Below are positions 21,878 through 33,200 of a stretch of DNA of 64,000 nt, in pieces (the stretch's first letter is position 1; each line of letters opens with the position of its first letter). Origin of the DNA: Amblyomma americanum (Eukaryota; Arthropoda; Arachnida; Ixodida; Ixodidae); assembly GCF_052857255.1 (NCBI RefSeq), contig NW_027526647.1, forward strand, positions 62,001 through 126,000, given 5' to 3'. The notes beneath the pieces are model-generated. The model worked only from the letters and a program-made list of their open reading frames with translations, had not been told where the DNA came from and ran no database searches. The translations under genes and the position numbers were made by a program.

Positions 21878-22174
21878 ATGAACTAAGAACGAAAACCACG
21901 CAAAGGACGATACACAGGGAAGAAGTAGACAGGACGAGCGCGGTAAGCGAGGCTTCGGTCTATCTGTACAAGAAGGAGCTGAAGTTCTTGAACTCGATAA
22001 GATAGAGTTTGCTTGTTGCGCATGCGTAGGGTTGGTGATGGAAGGAAGATGTGTTTCAATAAACAGTTACAATCCGCGCTCATCCTGTCTACTTCTTCCC
22101 TGTGTATCGTCCTTTGCGTGGTTTTCGTTCTTAGTTCATGGATTACCAACTAGCCCCCCATCGTACACTCCTTC
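21878..22174. mobile_element. 297-bp Penelope-type terminal insertion with 66-bp inverted arms
   Basis: The insertion is flanked by an exact 12-bp target-site duplication TACTCTTAATTC (21866-21877 and 22175-22186) and interrupts the LINE RT between motifs A and B. Its left arm 21878-21943 is the reverse complement of 22074-22139 with one mismatch. Between them lies TCAATAAACAGTTACAAT (poly-A-signal-like, about 22055-22072), and the right edge continues ATTACCAACTAGCCC. Arms of this kind next to an AATAAA resemble the 3'/pLTR ends of the Penelope-like elements at 48.5 and 49.8 kb. It has no coding, so it must have been mobilised in trans. Confidence 0.7.
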
Positions 22175-22259
22175 TACTCTTAATTCCTTCCCATGTTATT
22201 CCAACTTCATTTTCTCGATATATTTCCTGTAGAAAATTAATTACCTCATGACTGACACC

Positions 22260-24135
22260 TTAACCTTTTAATATGTTCCGCAGGAGTTCTCTGTTCACGT
22301 TGTCGTATGCACCGCTTATGTCCAAGAAGGCTAAAAACAGAGGTCTGTTTTCCGCCTTAGCTATTTCTATGCACTGGGTAAGCACGAACAGGCAATCATC
22401 TAAGCGCCTACCACTTCTGAACCCGTTCTGAAGTTCTCCGAGTATTCTATTACTTTCTACCCATGACTGCATTTTTATTTTCACCGCCTGCATCGCCAGC
22501 CTGTATGTAACTGATGTCATCGTAATCGGTCGGAAGGATTCTATGTTCGTCTTATTTCCTTTTCCTTTATGCATCAAATTCATTTACTCTGTTTCCAGCT
22601 GTGCGGAATTTGCTGATCGTTATGACTGCCTCCAATACTTTTATCAGTGTTTCCTTGCCTCTTGGGCCAAGTTCATTAATTAGCTTGATTAGAATTTCGT
22701 CGATCCTTGCTGGCGTACATCTTGGAATATTTGCTTCCGCCTTTTTCCAGTTAAGATTCGTCAGTTCTACGCTGTTTTCTATTGTGCGTTCCTGTGTTGC
22801 TCCCTCATTTGGGGTGATTACTCTATCGTCTTTCTTAAATGACTCAGCTATAACTGATGAAATGTAGTTCACAGCGTCATCTCCCTCTAAACATTTTCCT
22901 TCGGCATCGTGAATCTGTTCCTGCTTTCTGTGATTCGCTTTGCCCAGCCAGCTTATATGGTTCCAGAATTTTCTTGGCACCCCTTTAGCTGCATCGCGAA
23001 CTTCAGCCAGCCAGCGATCAGAGGACTGCTTTATTTTAGCCTGGACGAGGACCTGCACTTGCTGTTTCTTTTGCCGATAAGATTCCCATTTTCGGCCTAT
23101 TTCCTCTTCAGATAACTGCGCCCTCTTTGCTTCTCTGTGTTCCCGTGATGCCAACCGTCGTTGTTCGATGGCCTCCCTAATTTCCTTATTCCACCGACTT
23201 CGTGACTTCCTCTTTCCTCTCCAGCAGTGTACTCCTTTTACTTGTTTTATTTTGTACTAAGGAGGAGTTATTATACTCCCACTTTTCCATGGCATGTGTC
23301 TCTATTGCTTCCTCTATGCACGCCGCTATTTGCGCTATTTGTTCGTCATTTAATTATCCGCACTCTGTTTGACTCCCCTTCATTTCTCTTTTGAGCAGGG
23401 CTCCAAACTGTAGACTAATACGCTTATGATCACTACCGAGGCTGTACTTCCCCTCTTCGTCTATTTCCATCATTGCGAGCTTGCTATACATCCAGAGCGA
23501 GATTAAGCAGTAGTCAATGGTCGTTTGCCTGTTACGGGATTCCCACGTGATTTGTCCCTCACACTTAGTTTCTCTATTTACGATAACTAGGTTGTGTCGC
23601 TCACAGAAGTCTAGCATCAACTTCCCGTTATAATCTGTGTATCCATCCAGATCCTTTCATGTGGCCATTCATGTCCCCCAACAGAATAATATTGGCGCCT
23701 TCTCCAAACTGCTTTATATCGTCATTGAGACACTTAACTAGATCCGTGTTCTCTTGCCTGCATTTGTCCCCTGTCCCTAAATAAACTACTCCTAGCCATG
23801 TCCTTTTTTCCGGCAATTGTACCCAATACCCAGACATGTTCTTTGCAAGTTGACTTTATTCTTGGCCAATTTGCTCCTTGATGTATCAGCATACCTACTC
23901 CTCCTCCCTTCCTCTCCGTTGTTCTGTTGCTCCCTTCCCAGACGTAGCCATCAATAAATGGTGGGTCTTCTAGATCCCTGAGATGTGTCTCGCATAGCGC
24001 GTATACACCTACTTCTTCGTCCTTCAACTGCTGTTCTATCTCTAACCACTTCGCTCTCTTTCTACCGCCTTGCATGTTTATGTACCTGATCCTAGTGTTT
24101 CTTCCTGGACCTCTTAGTGGCCATTTTATTGGCAT
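22260..24135 (-). pseudogene. LINE ORF2, first part: APE endonuclease, linker and RT motifs 0-A
   Basis: ATG at 24135 opens MPIKWPLRGPGRNTRIRYIN, then endonuclease blocks: VGVYALCETHLRDLEDPPF, TTERKGGGVGMLIHQG; after a frameshift near 23830 NIILLGDMNGHM; after another near 23640 QTTIDYCLIS and SLGSDHKRIS. The linker at 23154-22567 is lysine/glutamate-rich with RKFWNHISWLG. RT reading at 22583-22260 gives NIESFRPITMTSVTYRLAMQ, NGFRSGRRLDDCLF and motif A FLDISGAYDNVNRELL. At least three frameshifts. It stops near 22,260; the RT continues after the insertion at 21878-22174. Confidence 0.75.
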
Positions 24136-24177
24136 CAGCCTTCATTGCTACACTTTCTACTTTGTTTCTACCTACCC

Positions 24178-25248
24178 CTATGCCCTGAGCCGCAGTGGAC
24201 CCCCTAAAAAAGCTACTGCAAGGCCTGCCAGGCGCCACCCGATCTCGGCTCCTAGCCTTCTGTTAAAGTAGATGCCATCTCGTGTAAAGCCTCCGCCAAA
24301 GCCTGCTCTATGCACTTCCCTGTTTATGTCTGCCACTTCAAAGCCTTTCTCCTGGCTTAACTTCCATATCTCCCGATGAACAGCCACAACGTCCTTGGCC
24401 ATTTCTCCGTCCCGTCCTTGCACTTCCGGCACTGTGCACACCACGATGTGGACTTGCTGTGCTATCGCCCTTAAATCGTCAACACCCTCCGCTAATCTTT
24501 CCGCTACTTTTGTGGCTTCACCATTCAAGACATCATTTAGTCCTGCCGCTATCACTACCAAATTGCGCTCTTCAACATTCTTAGAAAGTTCGTTTTTTGT
24601 TTCGCTCAGTACTGCGTCCATTTTCCTGCCTGGGAATGCCCCGACTGCTACCCGCTTATCACCCTTTACACGCTCCATTATAGTTCTTTTGCACCTACTC
24701 ATATTTGAGTCACCACCGATAAGTACTTGGGTACTCGCTTCCTCCATCCTAACTTCCGGTTTATTATGCCACCTCTTATCTGTGGCTGCGACCTCATTCC
24801 TGGAAGTTATCTTCTTCCCATTCTCTCCATCTCCAACAGACTTCCTAGCTGCCACGTGTGCGTAGCTGTTCCTGTCTGAACCCGCCTGACCCAACTCCTT
24901 ATCGCTGTCCATGCCAGCGCAGGCCCCATCCACGTGGCTGGCGCTGGAATGTCCGCCAATGTCACTTCGCTTGGCGGTGTCAGCCATTTTTGCGTTCAAC
25001 AACTCACTAAGCTGCTCTTTGAGTTTGCGCTTCTCTGCCCTCTCTACCTGCAGCTCTTTTTCTAGAGCATCCATACGTAGCGCTAGGCTGGTGTTTGCTT
25101 CGTCAGCCCTGTCCAGGCGTGCACCTAATATGCAGCATTTGCACATAAAATTTGCGCCTTCGGCTTCCTCTACAGATTCGAACCGCGTTTCTTTCAGATT
25201 CACCAACGTCTCACACTCCTTGCATTTAACCTTCAGTTCCTTGACCAT
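24178..25248 (-). CDS. LINE ORF1 protein: zinc-binding N-terminus, coiled coil, SGNH-hydrolase-like domain
   Basis: An intact 356-codon frame. Residues 9-39 hold paired cysteines (CKEC ... CKCC), a likely zinc site. Residues about 45-88 form a strong coiled coil (ALEKELQVERAEKRKLKEQL), likely for oligomerisation. Residues 174-330 resemble the SGNH/GDSL esterase of some LINE ORF1 proteins: GDS at 179-181 (nucleophile Ser181), GLND at 236-239 (block III Asn) and DGIYFN at 324-329 where DGxHxN is expected. The block V histidine is therefore replaced by Tyr327, which should weaken or abolish hydrolase activity while leaving the fold. Probable role: RNP formation or membrane/lipid interaction during retrotransposition. 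ORF2 starts 43 bp downstream on the same strand. Confidence 0.75.
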   Translation of the reverse strand: MVKELKVKCKECETLVNLKETRFESVEEAEGANFMCKCCILGARLDRADEANTSLALRMDALEKELQVERAEKRKLKEQLSELLNAKMADTAKRSDIGGHSSASHVDGACAGMDSDKELGQAGSDRNSYAHVAARKSVGDGENGKKITSRNEVAATDKRWHNKPEVRMEEASTQVLIGGDSNMSRCKRTIMERVKGDKRVAVGAFPGRKMDAVLSETKNELSKNVEERNLVVIAAGLNDVLNGEATKVAERLAEGVDDLRAIAQQVHIVVCTVPEVQGRDGEMAKDVVAVHREIWKLSQEKGFEVADINREVHRAGFGGGFTRDGIYFNRRLGAEIGWRLAGLAVAFLGGPLRLRA

Positions 25249-25649
25249 CTTAGCAGCACTCTATTATTCCTACCACAAAATTCTAGAGAAGAAAAAAAAA
25301 CTTGCAACCACGTGCTCAAATAAAATTCTGCCTACCGCTAAAGTAAATCGCCTATAAAGGAATACTAACTACCTGTCTTCTACTAACTAAAGGAATACTA
25401 ACTACCTGGCTCACAAGTGAGCCCTGCAGATATATAGCTGTCAGCCGGAAAAGGCCCGGCCGTTAGGTCACTGACCTGCTCTTTCGCGAGCACTTCACCT
25501 AACTAGCCCAGATCTAAAACTAGCCTAAATCTAAGCTCTCAAAATATTAAAGGAAATAACTTATCGATTTGTTGTAGTCACGCGCTCTCGCAGTAGTCCG
25601 TCCGTCAGGTCCCAGTCACCACGCGTAATCCGAAGAGCACCGAGACAAG

Positions 25650-25788
25650 CAGTAGTGTTGAAATCTGAGTCAGTTGGTACATGTTCAGGAGTAAAACCAG
25701 TCAAAAGACGGGACACAGCGAAGAGACGTGTAGTGTGTGTGCCTCGTCTCTTCGCTGGGTCCCGTCTTTTGACTGGTTTTACTCCTGA
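25650..25788. mobile_element. 139-bp Penelope-type insertion with 46-bp inverted arms
   Basis: It is flanked by an exact 11-bp duplication ACCGAGACAAG (25639-25649 and 25789-25799). The arms 25683-25728 and 25745-25790 are reverse complements (45 of 46), separated by 16 bp; the right arm overlaps the first two bases of the duplication. The arm text (GTCTTTTGACTGGTTTTACT) resembles the 3' tails of Penelope-like elements in style, not in exact sequence. No coding. Confidence 0.65.
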
Positions 25789-25818
25789 ACCGAGACAAGT
25801 GTCCGCACCGCACGGCTG

Positions 25819-26193
25819 TCAACTGAGCAGCTTTACCGCTGACACGCTTTGTATATTTGTATGTTCACGCTGCATTGCAGGCCGGCACCGCTCCACAAGG
25901 TACCGAAAAGCAGCCGGGCCAACGCGGAACGCCTGTCGAAAATGCTGGTCTCCGAGGTTCGGCAAAGTATCCTCAAACCATCGCTCGTTGCGGGGATGCA
26001 CCCACCTACTGCGGTGCACAGTTCGCGGAAGGAACGCGACGGCTCTGCAATGGGCAATGTTTGCGAGAAGTTGTTCTTCCAGTGCGTCACCGTGCGCCTT
26101 AGCCGCATCCTCCGCCGCGCGTAATGATGCCATAGCGACAATCTTCAAGGCAATTTCACACTTCGTTCTAACGTCTCGCGATTCGTCGCTCAT
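25819..26193 (-). pseudogene. PIF/Harbinger transposase N-terminal fragment
   Basis: A 124-codon minus-strand frame starts at ATG 26193. After a helical N-terminus (residues 1-50, ALKIVAMASLRAAEDAAKAH) it reads RSRWVHPRNERWFEDTLPNL, GDQHFRQAFRVGPAAFRYLV and ERCRPAMQREHTN. This matches the start of HARBI1-type nucleases ('R.WV.P.....F......D...F...FRM....F..L...I.P.I...DT'). It is cut after about 115 residues beside a Penelope-type insertion; the catalytic DDE region is missing. It may belong to the same family as the C-terminal remnant at 16-17 kb. Confidence 0.65.
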
Positions 26194-27210
26194 GATTACG
26201 GCAGCACGCTAACCAGGCACAACCTAATTTCTTTGAAATGCGCACTAAGACACAAGCAACAAAGCACGCTTCTCACACACAACGAGGAGCCGAACGGAAA
26301 AGTGCGCCTACCGTGGTCGGACCGAGAACGATGAAGAAAAAAGAAACTTTTGTTTCAAAATATCCGTTTCCCACAGTCAGAACGCTCGTTTATTATCGTG
26401 ACAGCTACTTTTTCCAACATAAACTAAAGCATTCTTATCCTCTTAGCTGAAGTGCTACCGTCTGCTTTAATTTCATAATGTTACTAGCGCCGCTTCAAAC
26501 ACGGCGGTGACTTTTGGCATTCACGGAGGCCGCGTTCTAGCTCCTTTGGATTTGCCGTGTAGCAGCGTCGCTGCTCCTTTTCGGTTTTCCTCCTTTAGTG
26601 CAATAAGACAACTTTACGGTAGAGGCGGAGAAGAAGTCCCGTGTGACAGGGGTATAAGATATTACTCGTTTTATTCATAGCCTCTTTACAGGAAACCATT
26701 AGCCTACCGTCTATCGTCGTGCGAATAAATGGTTACAGGGAGGAGCCCTGCTCATAACCACCGCAACCTTGCTGCTAATTGGCTGATTCCGCTCTCAGCA
26801 TCTCGTAGTGTAGGTCATTTTGACGTCACGCTCTCAAAATTGAGAGCGATATAGAGAGGGGGTACAGAATACGGCCTATGGACTTACCTGTTTACATGAA
26901 ATGTGCTAGCTTTTTATACACAAAGGAAATATGTATTCAAAAAGTTGCCCGGTCCCGCCCATACAATAAAAAATAGCAGCGCATTAAAGATGTGATTTCA
27001 GTTTACAAGATGCTCTTTGCATTTAAATAAATGAAAACAGCAGACGCATATATATGCACCATTTAATACACAATGTACGTAGCACTACGACACGAGCTTA
27101 TAATAATCGCCACTTTTTTCTCTAGCTCTGGGAAAAATTAAAACTAAAGCAAAAAAAACAAAATACAGGCTGAAAGTTGTGCGCCTTAAGCAAATAAGCA
27201 AAACAAATCA
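26194..27210. other. Spacer with a possible Harbinger terminus
   Basis: No gene. GTACAGAATACGGCC at 26862-26876 is the reverse complement of 16216-16230, and both are followed inward by CGCTCTCAA-type sequence, as expected for the same family's ends. From 26,880 to 27,210 I see only A/T-rich sequence before the satellite begins. Confidence 0.4.
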
Positions 27211-30200
27211 ACGGAGCAGTCCAGACAGCCTTCGCAACCATGCAGAGGCTAACCGCCTTCTTCGTCCATTCCAGAAATGCCCGTTTGAAGAGCGGTATCC
27301 GAAGCTGCTGCACAGTCACCACTGGTGCAGCCTACACGTGTCCACGGATCGTCCCCCTCCCCTCTTCTTGCTACCGGCAAGCTGCACATGCGCACTACTG
27401 CCCGACATCGACGGAGTCCCCTATACTATGACCGCTGCACGACGGCACCGACATCATTCACGGAGCAATCCAGGCAGCCTCCGCAACCATACAGAGGCTA
27501 ACCGCCTTTTTCGGCCATTCCAGAAATGCGCGTTTGAAGAGCGGAATCCGAAGCTGCTGCACAGTCACCACTGGTGGAGCCTACTATACATGTCCACGGA
27601 TCGTCCCCCTCCCCTCTTCTTGCTACCGGCAAGCTGCACATGCGCACTACTGCCCGACATCGACGGCGTCCCTAACACTATGGCCGATGCACGACGGCAC
27701 CCACATCATTCACGGAGCAATCCAGGCAGCCTCCGCAACCATACAGAGCCTAACCGCCTTCTTCGTCCATTCCAGAAATGCGCGTTTGAAGAGCGGAATC
27801 CGAAGCTGCTGCACAGTCACCACTAATGGAGCCTATACGTGTCCACGGATCGTCCCCCTCCCCTCTTCTTGCTACCGGCAAGCTGCACATGCGCACTACT
27901 GCCCGAAATCGACGGCGTCCCCCACACTATGACCGCTGCACGACGGCACCCACATCATTCACGGAGCAATCCAGGCAGCCTCCACAACCATACAGAGGCT
28001 AACCGCCTTCTTCGTCCATTCCAGAAATGCGCGTTTGAAGAGCGGAATCCGAAGCTGCTGCACAGTCACCACTGGTGGAGCCTATACGTGTCCACGGATC
28101 GTCCCCATCCCCTCTTCTTGCTACCGGCAAGCTGCACCTGCGCACTACTGCCCGACATCGACGGCGTCCCCTACACTATGACCGATGCACGATGGCACGC
28201 ACATCATTCACGGAGCAATCCAGGCAGCCTCCGCAACCATACAGAGCCTAACCGCCTTTTTCGTCCATTCCACAAATGCGCGTTTAAAGAGCGGAATCCG
28301 AAGCTGCTGCACAGTCACCACTGGTGGATCCTATACGTGTCCACGGATCGTCCCCCTCCACTCTTCTTGCTGCCGGCAAGCTGCACATGCGGACTACTGC
28401 CCGACATCGACGGCGTCCCCTACACTATGACCGATGCACGACGGCACCCACATCATTCATGGAGAAATCGAGGCAGCCTTCGCAACTGCCTTCTTAGTCC
28501 ATTCCAGAAATGCGCGTTTCAAGAGCGGAATCCGAAGTTGCTGCATAGTCACCCCTGGTGGAGCCTACACGTCTCCACGGATCGTCCCCCTCCCCTCTTG
28601 CTACCGGCAAGCTGCACATGCGCACTACTGCCCAACATCGACGGCGTCCCTTATACTATGACCGCTGCACAACGGCACCCACATCATTCACGGAGCAATC
28701 CAGGCAGCCTCCGCAGCCATACAGAGGCTAACCGCCTTCTTCGTCCATTCCAGAAATGCGCGTTTGAAGAGCGGAATCCGAAGCTGCTTCACAGTCACCA
28801 CTGGTGGAGCCTACAATACCTGTCCACAGATCGTCCCCCTCCCCTCTTCTTGCTACCGGCAAGCTGCACATGCGCACTACTGCCCGACATCGACGGCGTC
28901 CCCTACACTATGACCGATGCACGACGGCACCCACATCATTCACGGAGCAATCCAGGCAGCCTCCGCAACCATGCAGAGGCTAACCGCCTTCTTCGTGCAT
29001 TCCAGAAATGCGCGTTTGAAGAGCGGAATCCGAAGCTGCTGCACAGTCACCACTGGTGGAGCCTACACGTGTCCACGGATCGTCCCCCTCCCCTCTTCTT
29101 GCTACCGGCAAGCTGCACATGCGCACTACTGCCCGACATCGACGGCGTCCCCTACACTATGACCGATGCACGACGGCACCCACATCTATCATGGAGAAAT
29201 CGAGGCAGCCTTCGCAACCATACAGAGGCTAACTGCCTTCTTAGTCCATTCCACAAATGCGCGTTTCAAGAGCGGAATCAGAAGTTGCTGCATAGTCACC
29301 CCTGGTGGAGCCTACACGTGTCCACGGATCGTCCCCCTCCCCTCTTGCTACCGGCAAGCTGCACCTGCGCACTACTGCCCGACATCGACGGAGTCCCCTA
29401 TACTATGACCGCTGCACGACGGCACCCACATCATTCACGGAGCAATCCAGGCAGCATTCGCAACCATACAGAGGCTAACTGCCTTCTTAGTCCATTCCAC
29501 AAATGCGCGTTTCAAGAGCGGAATCCGAAGTTGCTGCATAGTCACCCCTGGTGGAGCCTACACGTGTCCACGGATCGTCCCCCTCTCCTCTTCTTGCTAC
29601 CGGCAAGCTGCACCTGCGCACTACTGCCCGACATCGACGTAGTCCCCTATACTATGACCGCTGCACGACGGCACCCACATCATTCACGGAGAAATCCAGG
29701 CAGCCTTCGCAACCATACAGAGGCTAACTGCCTTCTTAGTCCGTTCCACAAATGCGCGTTTCAAGAGCGGAATCCGAAGTTGCTGCACAGTCACCACTGG
29801 TGGAGCCTACACGTGTCCACGGTTTGTCCCCCTCCCCTCTTCTTGCTACCTGCAAGCTGCACATGCGCACTACTGCCCGACATCGAAGGCGTCCCCTACA
29901 CTATGACCGCTGCACGACAGCACCCACATCATTCACGGAGCAATCCAGACAGCCTCCGAAACATACAGAGGCTAATCGCCTTCTTCGTCTATTCCAGAAA
30001 TGCGCGTTTGAAGAGCGGAATCCGAAGCGGATGCACAGTCACCACTGGTGGAGCCTATACGTGTCCACGGATCGTCCCCCCCCCCCTTCTTCTTGCTACC
30101 GGCAAGCTGCACCTGCGCACTACTGCCCGACATCGACGTAGTCCCCTATACTATGACCGCTGCACGACGGCACCCACATCATTCACGGAGAAATCCAGGC

Positions 30201-30250
30201 AGCCTTCGCAACCATACAGAGGCTAACTGCCTTCTTAGTCCGTTCCACAA

Positions 30251-33200
30251 ATGCGCGTTTCAAGAGCGGAATCCGAAGTTGCTGCACAGTCACCACTGGT
30301 GGAGCCTACACGTGTCCACGGTTTGTCCCCCTCCCCTCTTCTTGCTACCTGCAAGCTGCACATGCGCACTACTGCCCGACATCGAAGGCGTCCCCTACAC
30401 TATGACCGCTGCACGACAGCACCCACATCATTCACGGAGCAATCCAGACAGCCTCCGAAACATACAGAGGCTAATCGCCTTCTTCGTCTATTCCAGAAAT
30501 GCGCGTTTGAAGAGCGGAATCCAAAGCGGATGCACAGTCACCCCTGGTGGAGCCTACACGTGTCCACGGATCGTCCCCCTCCCCTCTTGCTACCGGCAAG
30601 CTGCACCTGCGCACTACTGCCCGACATCGACGGAGTCCCCTATACTATGACCGCTGCACGACGGCACCCACATCATTCACGGAGCAATCCAGGCAGCATT
30701 CGCAACCATACAGAGGCTAACTGCCTTCTCAGTCCGTTCCACAAATGCGCGTTTCAAGAGCGGAATCCGAAGCTGCTGCACAGTCACCACTGGTGGAGCC
30801 TATACGCGTCCACGGATCGTCCCCCTCCCCTCTTCTTGCTACCGGCAAGCTGCACCTGCGCACTACTGCCCGACATCGACGGTGTCCCCTACACTATGAC
30901 CGATGCACGATGGCACCCACATCATTCACGGAGCAATCCAGGCAGCCTCCGCAACCATACAGAGCCTAACCGCCTTTTTCGTCCATTCCAGAAATGCGCG
31001 TTTGAAGAGCGGAATCCGAAGCTGCTGCACAGTCACCACTGGTGGATCCTATACGTGTCCACGGATCGTCCCCCTCCCCTCTTCTTGCTGCCGGCAAGCT
31101 GCACATGCGGACTACTGCCCGACATCGACGGCGTCCCCTACACTATGACCGATGCACGAAGGCACCCACATCAATCATGGAGAAATCGAGGCAGCCTTCG
31201 CAACTGCCTTCTTAGTCCATTCCACAAATGCGCGTTTCAAGAGCGGAATCCGAAGTTGCTGCATAGTCACCCCTGGTGGAGCCGACACGTGTCCACGGAT
31301 CGTCCCCCTCCCCTCTTGCTGCCGGCAAGCTGCACATGCGCACTACTGCCCAACATCGACGGCGTCCCTTATACTATGACCGCTGCACAACGGCACCCAC
31401 ATCATTCACGGAGCAATCCAGGCAGCCTCCGCAACCATACAGAGGCTAACCGCCTTCTTCGTCCATTCCAGAAATGCGCGTTTGAAGAGCGAAATCCGAA
31501 GCTGCTGCACAGTCACCACTGGTGGAGCCTATACGTGTCCACGGATCGTCCCCCTCCCCTCTTCTTGCTACCGGCAAGCTGCACATGCGCACTACTGCCC
31601 GACATCGACGGCGTCCCCTACACTATGCCCGCTGCACGACGGCACCCACATCATTCACGGAGCAATCCAGGCACCCTCCGCAACCATACAGAGGCTAACC
31701 GCCTTCTTCGTCCGTTCCACAAATGCGCGTTTCAAGAGCGGAATCCGAAGCTGCTGCACAGTCACCCCTGGTGGAGCCTACACGTGTCCACGAATCGTCC
31801 CCCTCCCCTCTTGCTACCGGCAAGCTGCACCTGCGCACTACTGCTCGACATCGACGGAGTCCCCTATACTATGACCGCTGCACGACGGCACCCACATCAT
31901 TCACGCAGCAATCCAGGCAGCATTCGCAACCATACAGAGGCTAACTGCCTTCTTAGTCCATTCCACGAATGCGCGTTTCAAGAGCGGAATCCGAAGTTGC
32001 TGCATATTCACCACTGGTGGAGCCTACACGTGTCCACGGATCGTCCCCCTCTCCTCTTCTTGCTACCGGCAAGCTGCACCTGCGCACTACTGCCCGACAT
32101 CGACGTAGTCCCCTATACTATGACCGCTGCACGACGGCACCCACATCATTCACGGAGAAATCCAGGCAGCCTTCGCAACCATACAGAGGCTAACTGCCTT
32201 CTTAGTCCGTTCCACAAATGCGCGTTTCAAGAGCGGAATCCGAAGTTGCTGCACAGTCACCACTGGTGGAGCCTACACGTGTCCACGGTTTGTCCCCCTC
32301 CCCTCTTCTTGCTACCTGCAAGCTGCACATGCGCACTACTGCCCGACATCGACGGCGTCCCCTACACTGTGACCGATGCACGACGGCACCCACATCATTC
32401 GCGGAGCAATCGAGGCAGCCTCCGCAACCATGCAGAGGCTAACCGCCTTCTTCGTGCATTCCAGAAATGCGCGTTTGAAGAGCGGAATCCGAAGCTGCTG
32501 CACAGTCACCACTGGTGGAGCCTATACGTGTCCACGGATCGTCCCCCTCCCCTCTTCTTGCTACCGGCAAGCTGCACCTGCGCACTACTGCCCGACATCG
32601 ACGGCGTCCCCTACACTATGACCGATGCACGATGGCACCCACATCATTCACGGAGCAATCTAGGCAGCCTCCGCAACCATACAGAGCCTAACCGCCTTTT
32701 TCGTCCATTCCAGAAATGCGCGTTTGAAGAGCGGAATCCGAAGCTGCTGCACAGTCACCACTGGTGGATCCTATACGTGTCCACGGATCGTCCCCCTCCC
32801 CTCTTCTTGCTGCCGGCAAGCTGCACATGCGGACTACTGCCCGACATCGACGGCGTCCCCTACACTATGACCGATGCACGAAGGCACCCACATCAATCAT
32901 GGAGAAATCGAGGCAGCCTTCGCAACTGCCTTCTTAGTCCATTCCACAAATGCGCGTTTCAAGAGCGGAATCAGAAGTTGCTGCATAGACACCCCTGGTG
33001 GAGCCTACACGTGTCCACGGATCGTCCCCCTCCCCTCTTGCTACCGGCAAGCTGCACATGCGCACTACTGCCCGAGATCTATGGCGTCCCCTACACTATG
33101 ACCGCTGCACGACGGCACCCACATCATTCACGGAGCAATCCAGACAGCCTCCGCAACCATACAGAGGCTAACCGCCTCCTTCGTCCATTCAAGAAATGCG

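Larger units (their letters stand above)
20433..25640 (-). mobile_element. LINE with esterase-type ORF1 (minus strand), near full length but broken
   Basis: The element runs from a 5' UTR (about 25,250-25,640; it contains a 20-bp motif repeated at 25356 and 25389) through ORF1 (25248-24178), a closely following ORF2 (24135 downward) and a short 3' UTR ending at the (ATCC)n array. ORF2 has endonuclease, RT and a cysteine/histidine C-terminus. The RT is interrupted by a 297-bp insertion. The clade is unresolved: RQGCPLSPLLF and YADD resemble L1/RTE-type RTs rather than CR1, while an SGNH ORF1 is best known from CR1-type LINEs. The 5' end is not fixed. Confidence 0.75.
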
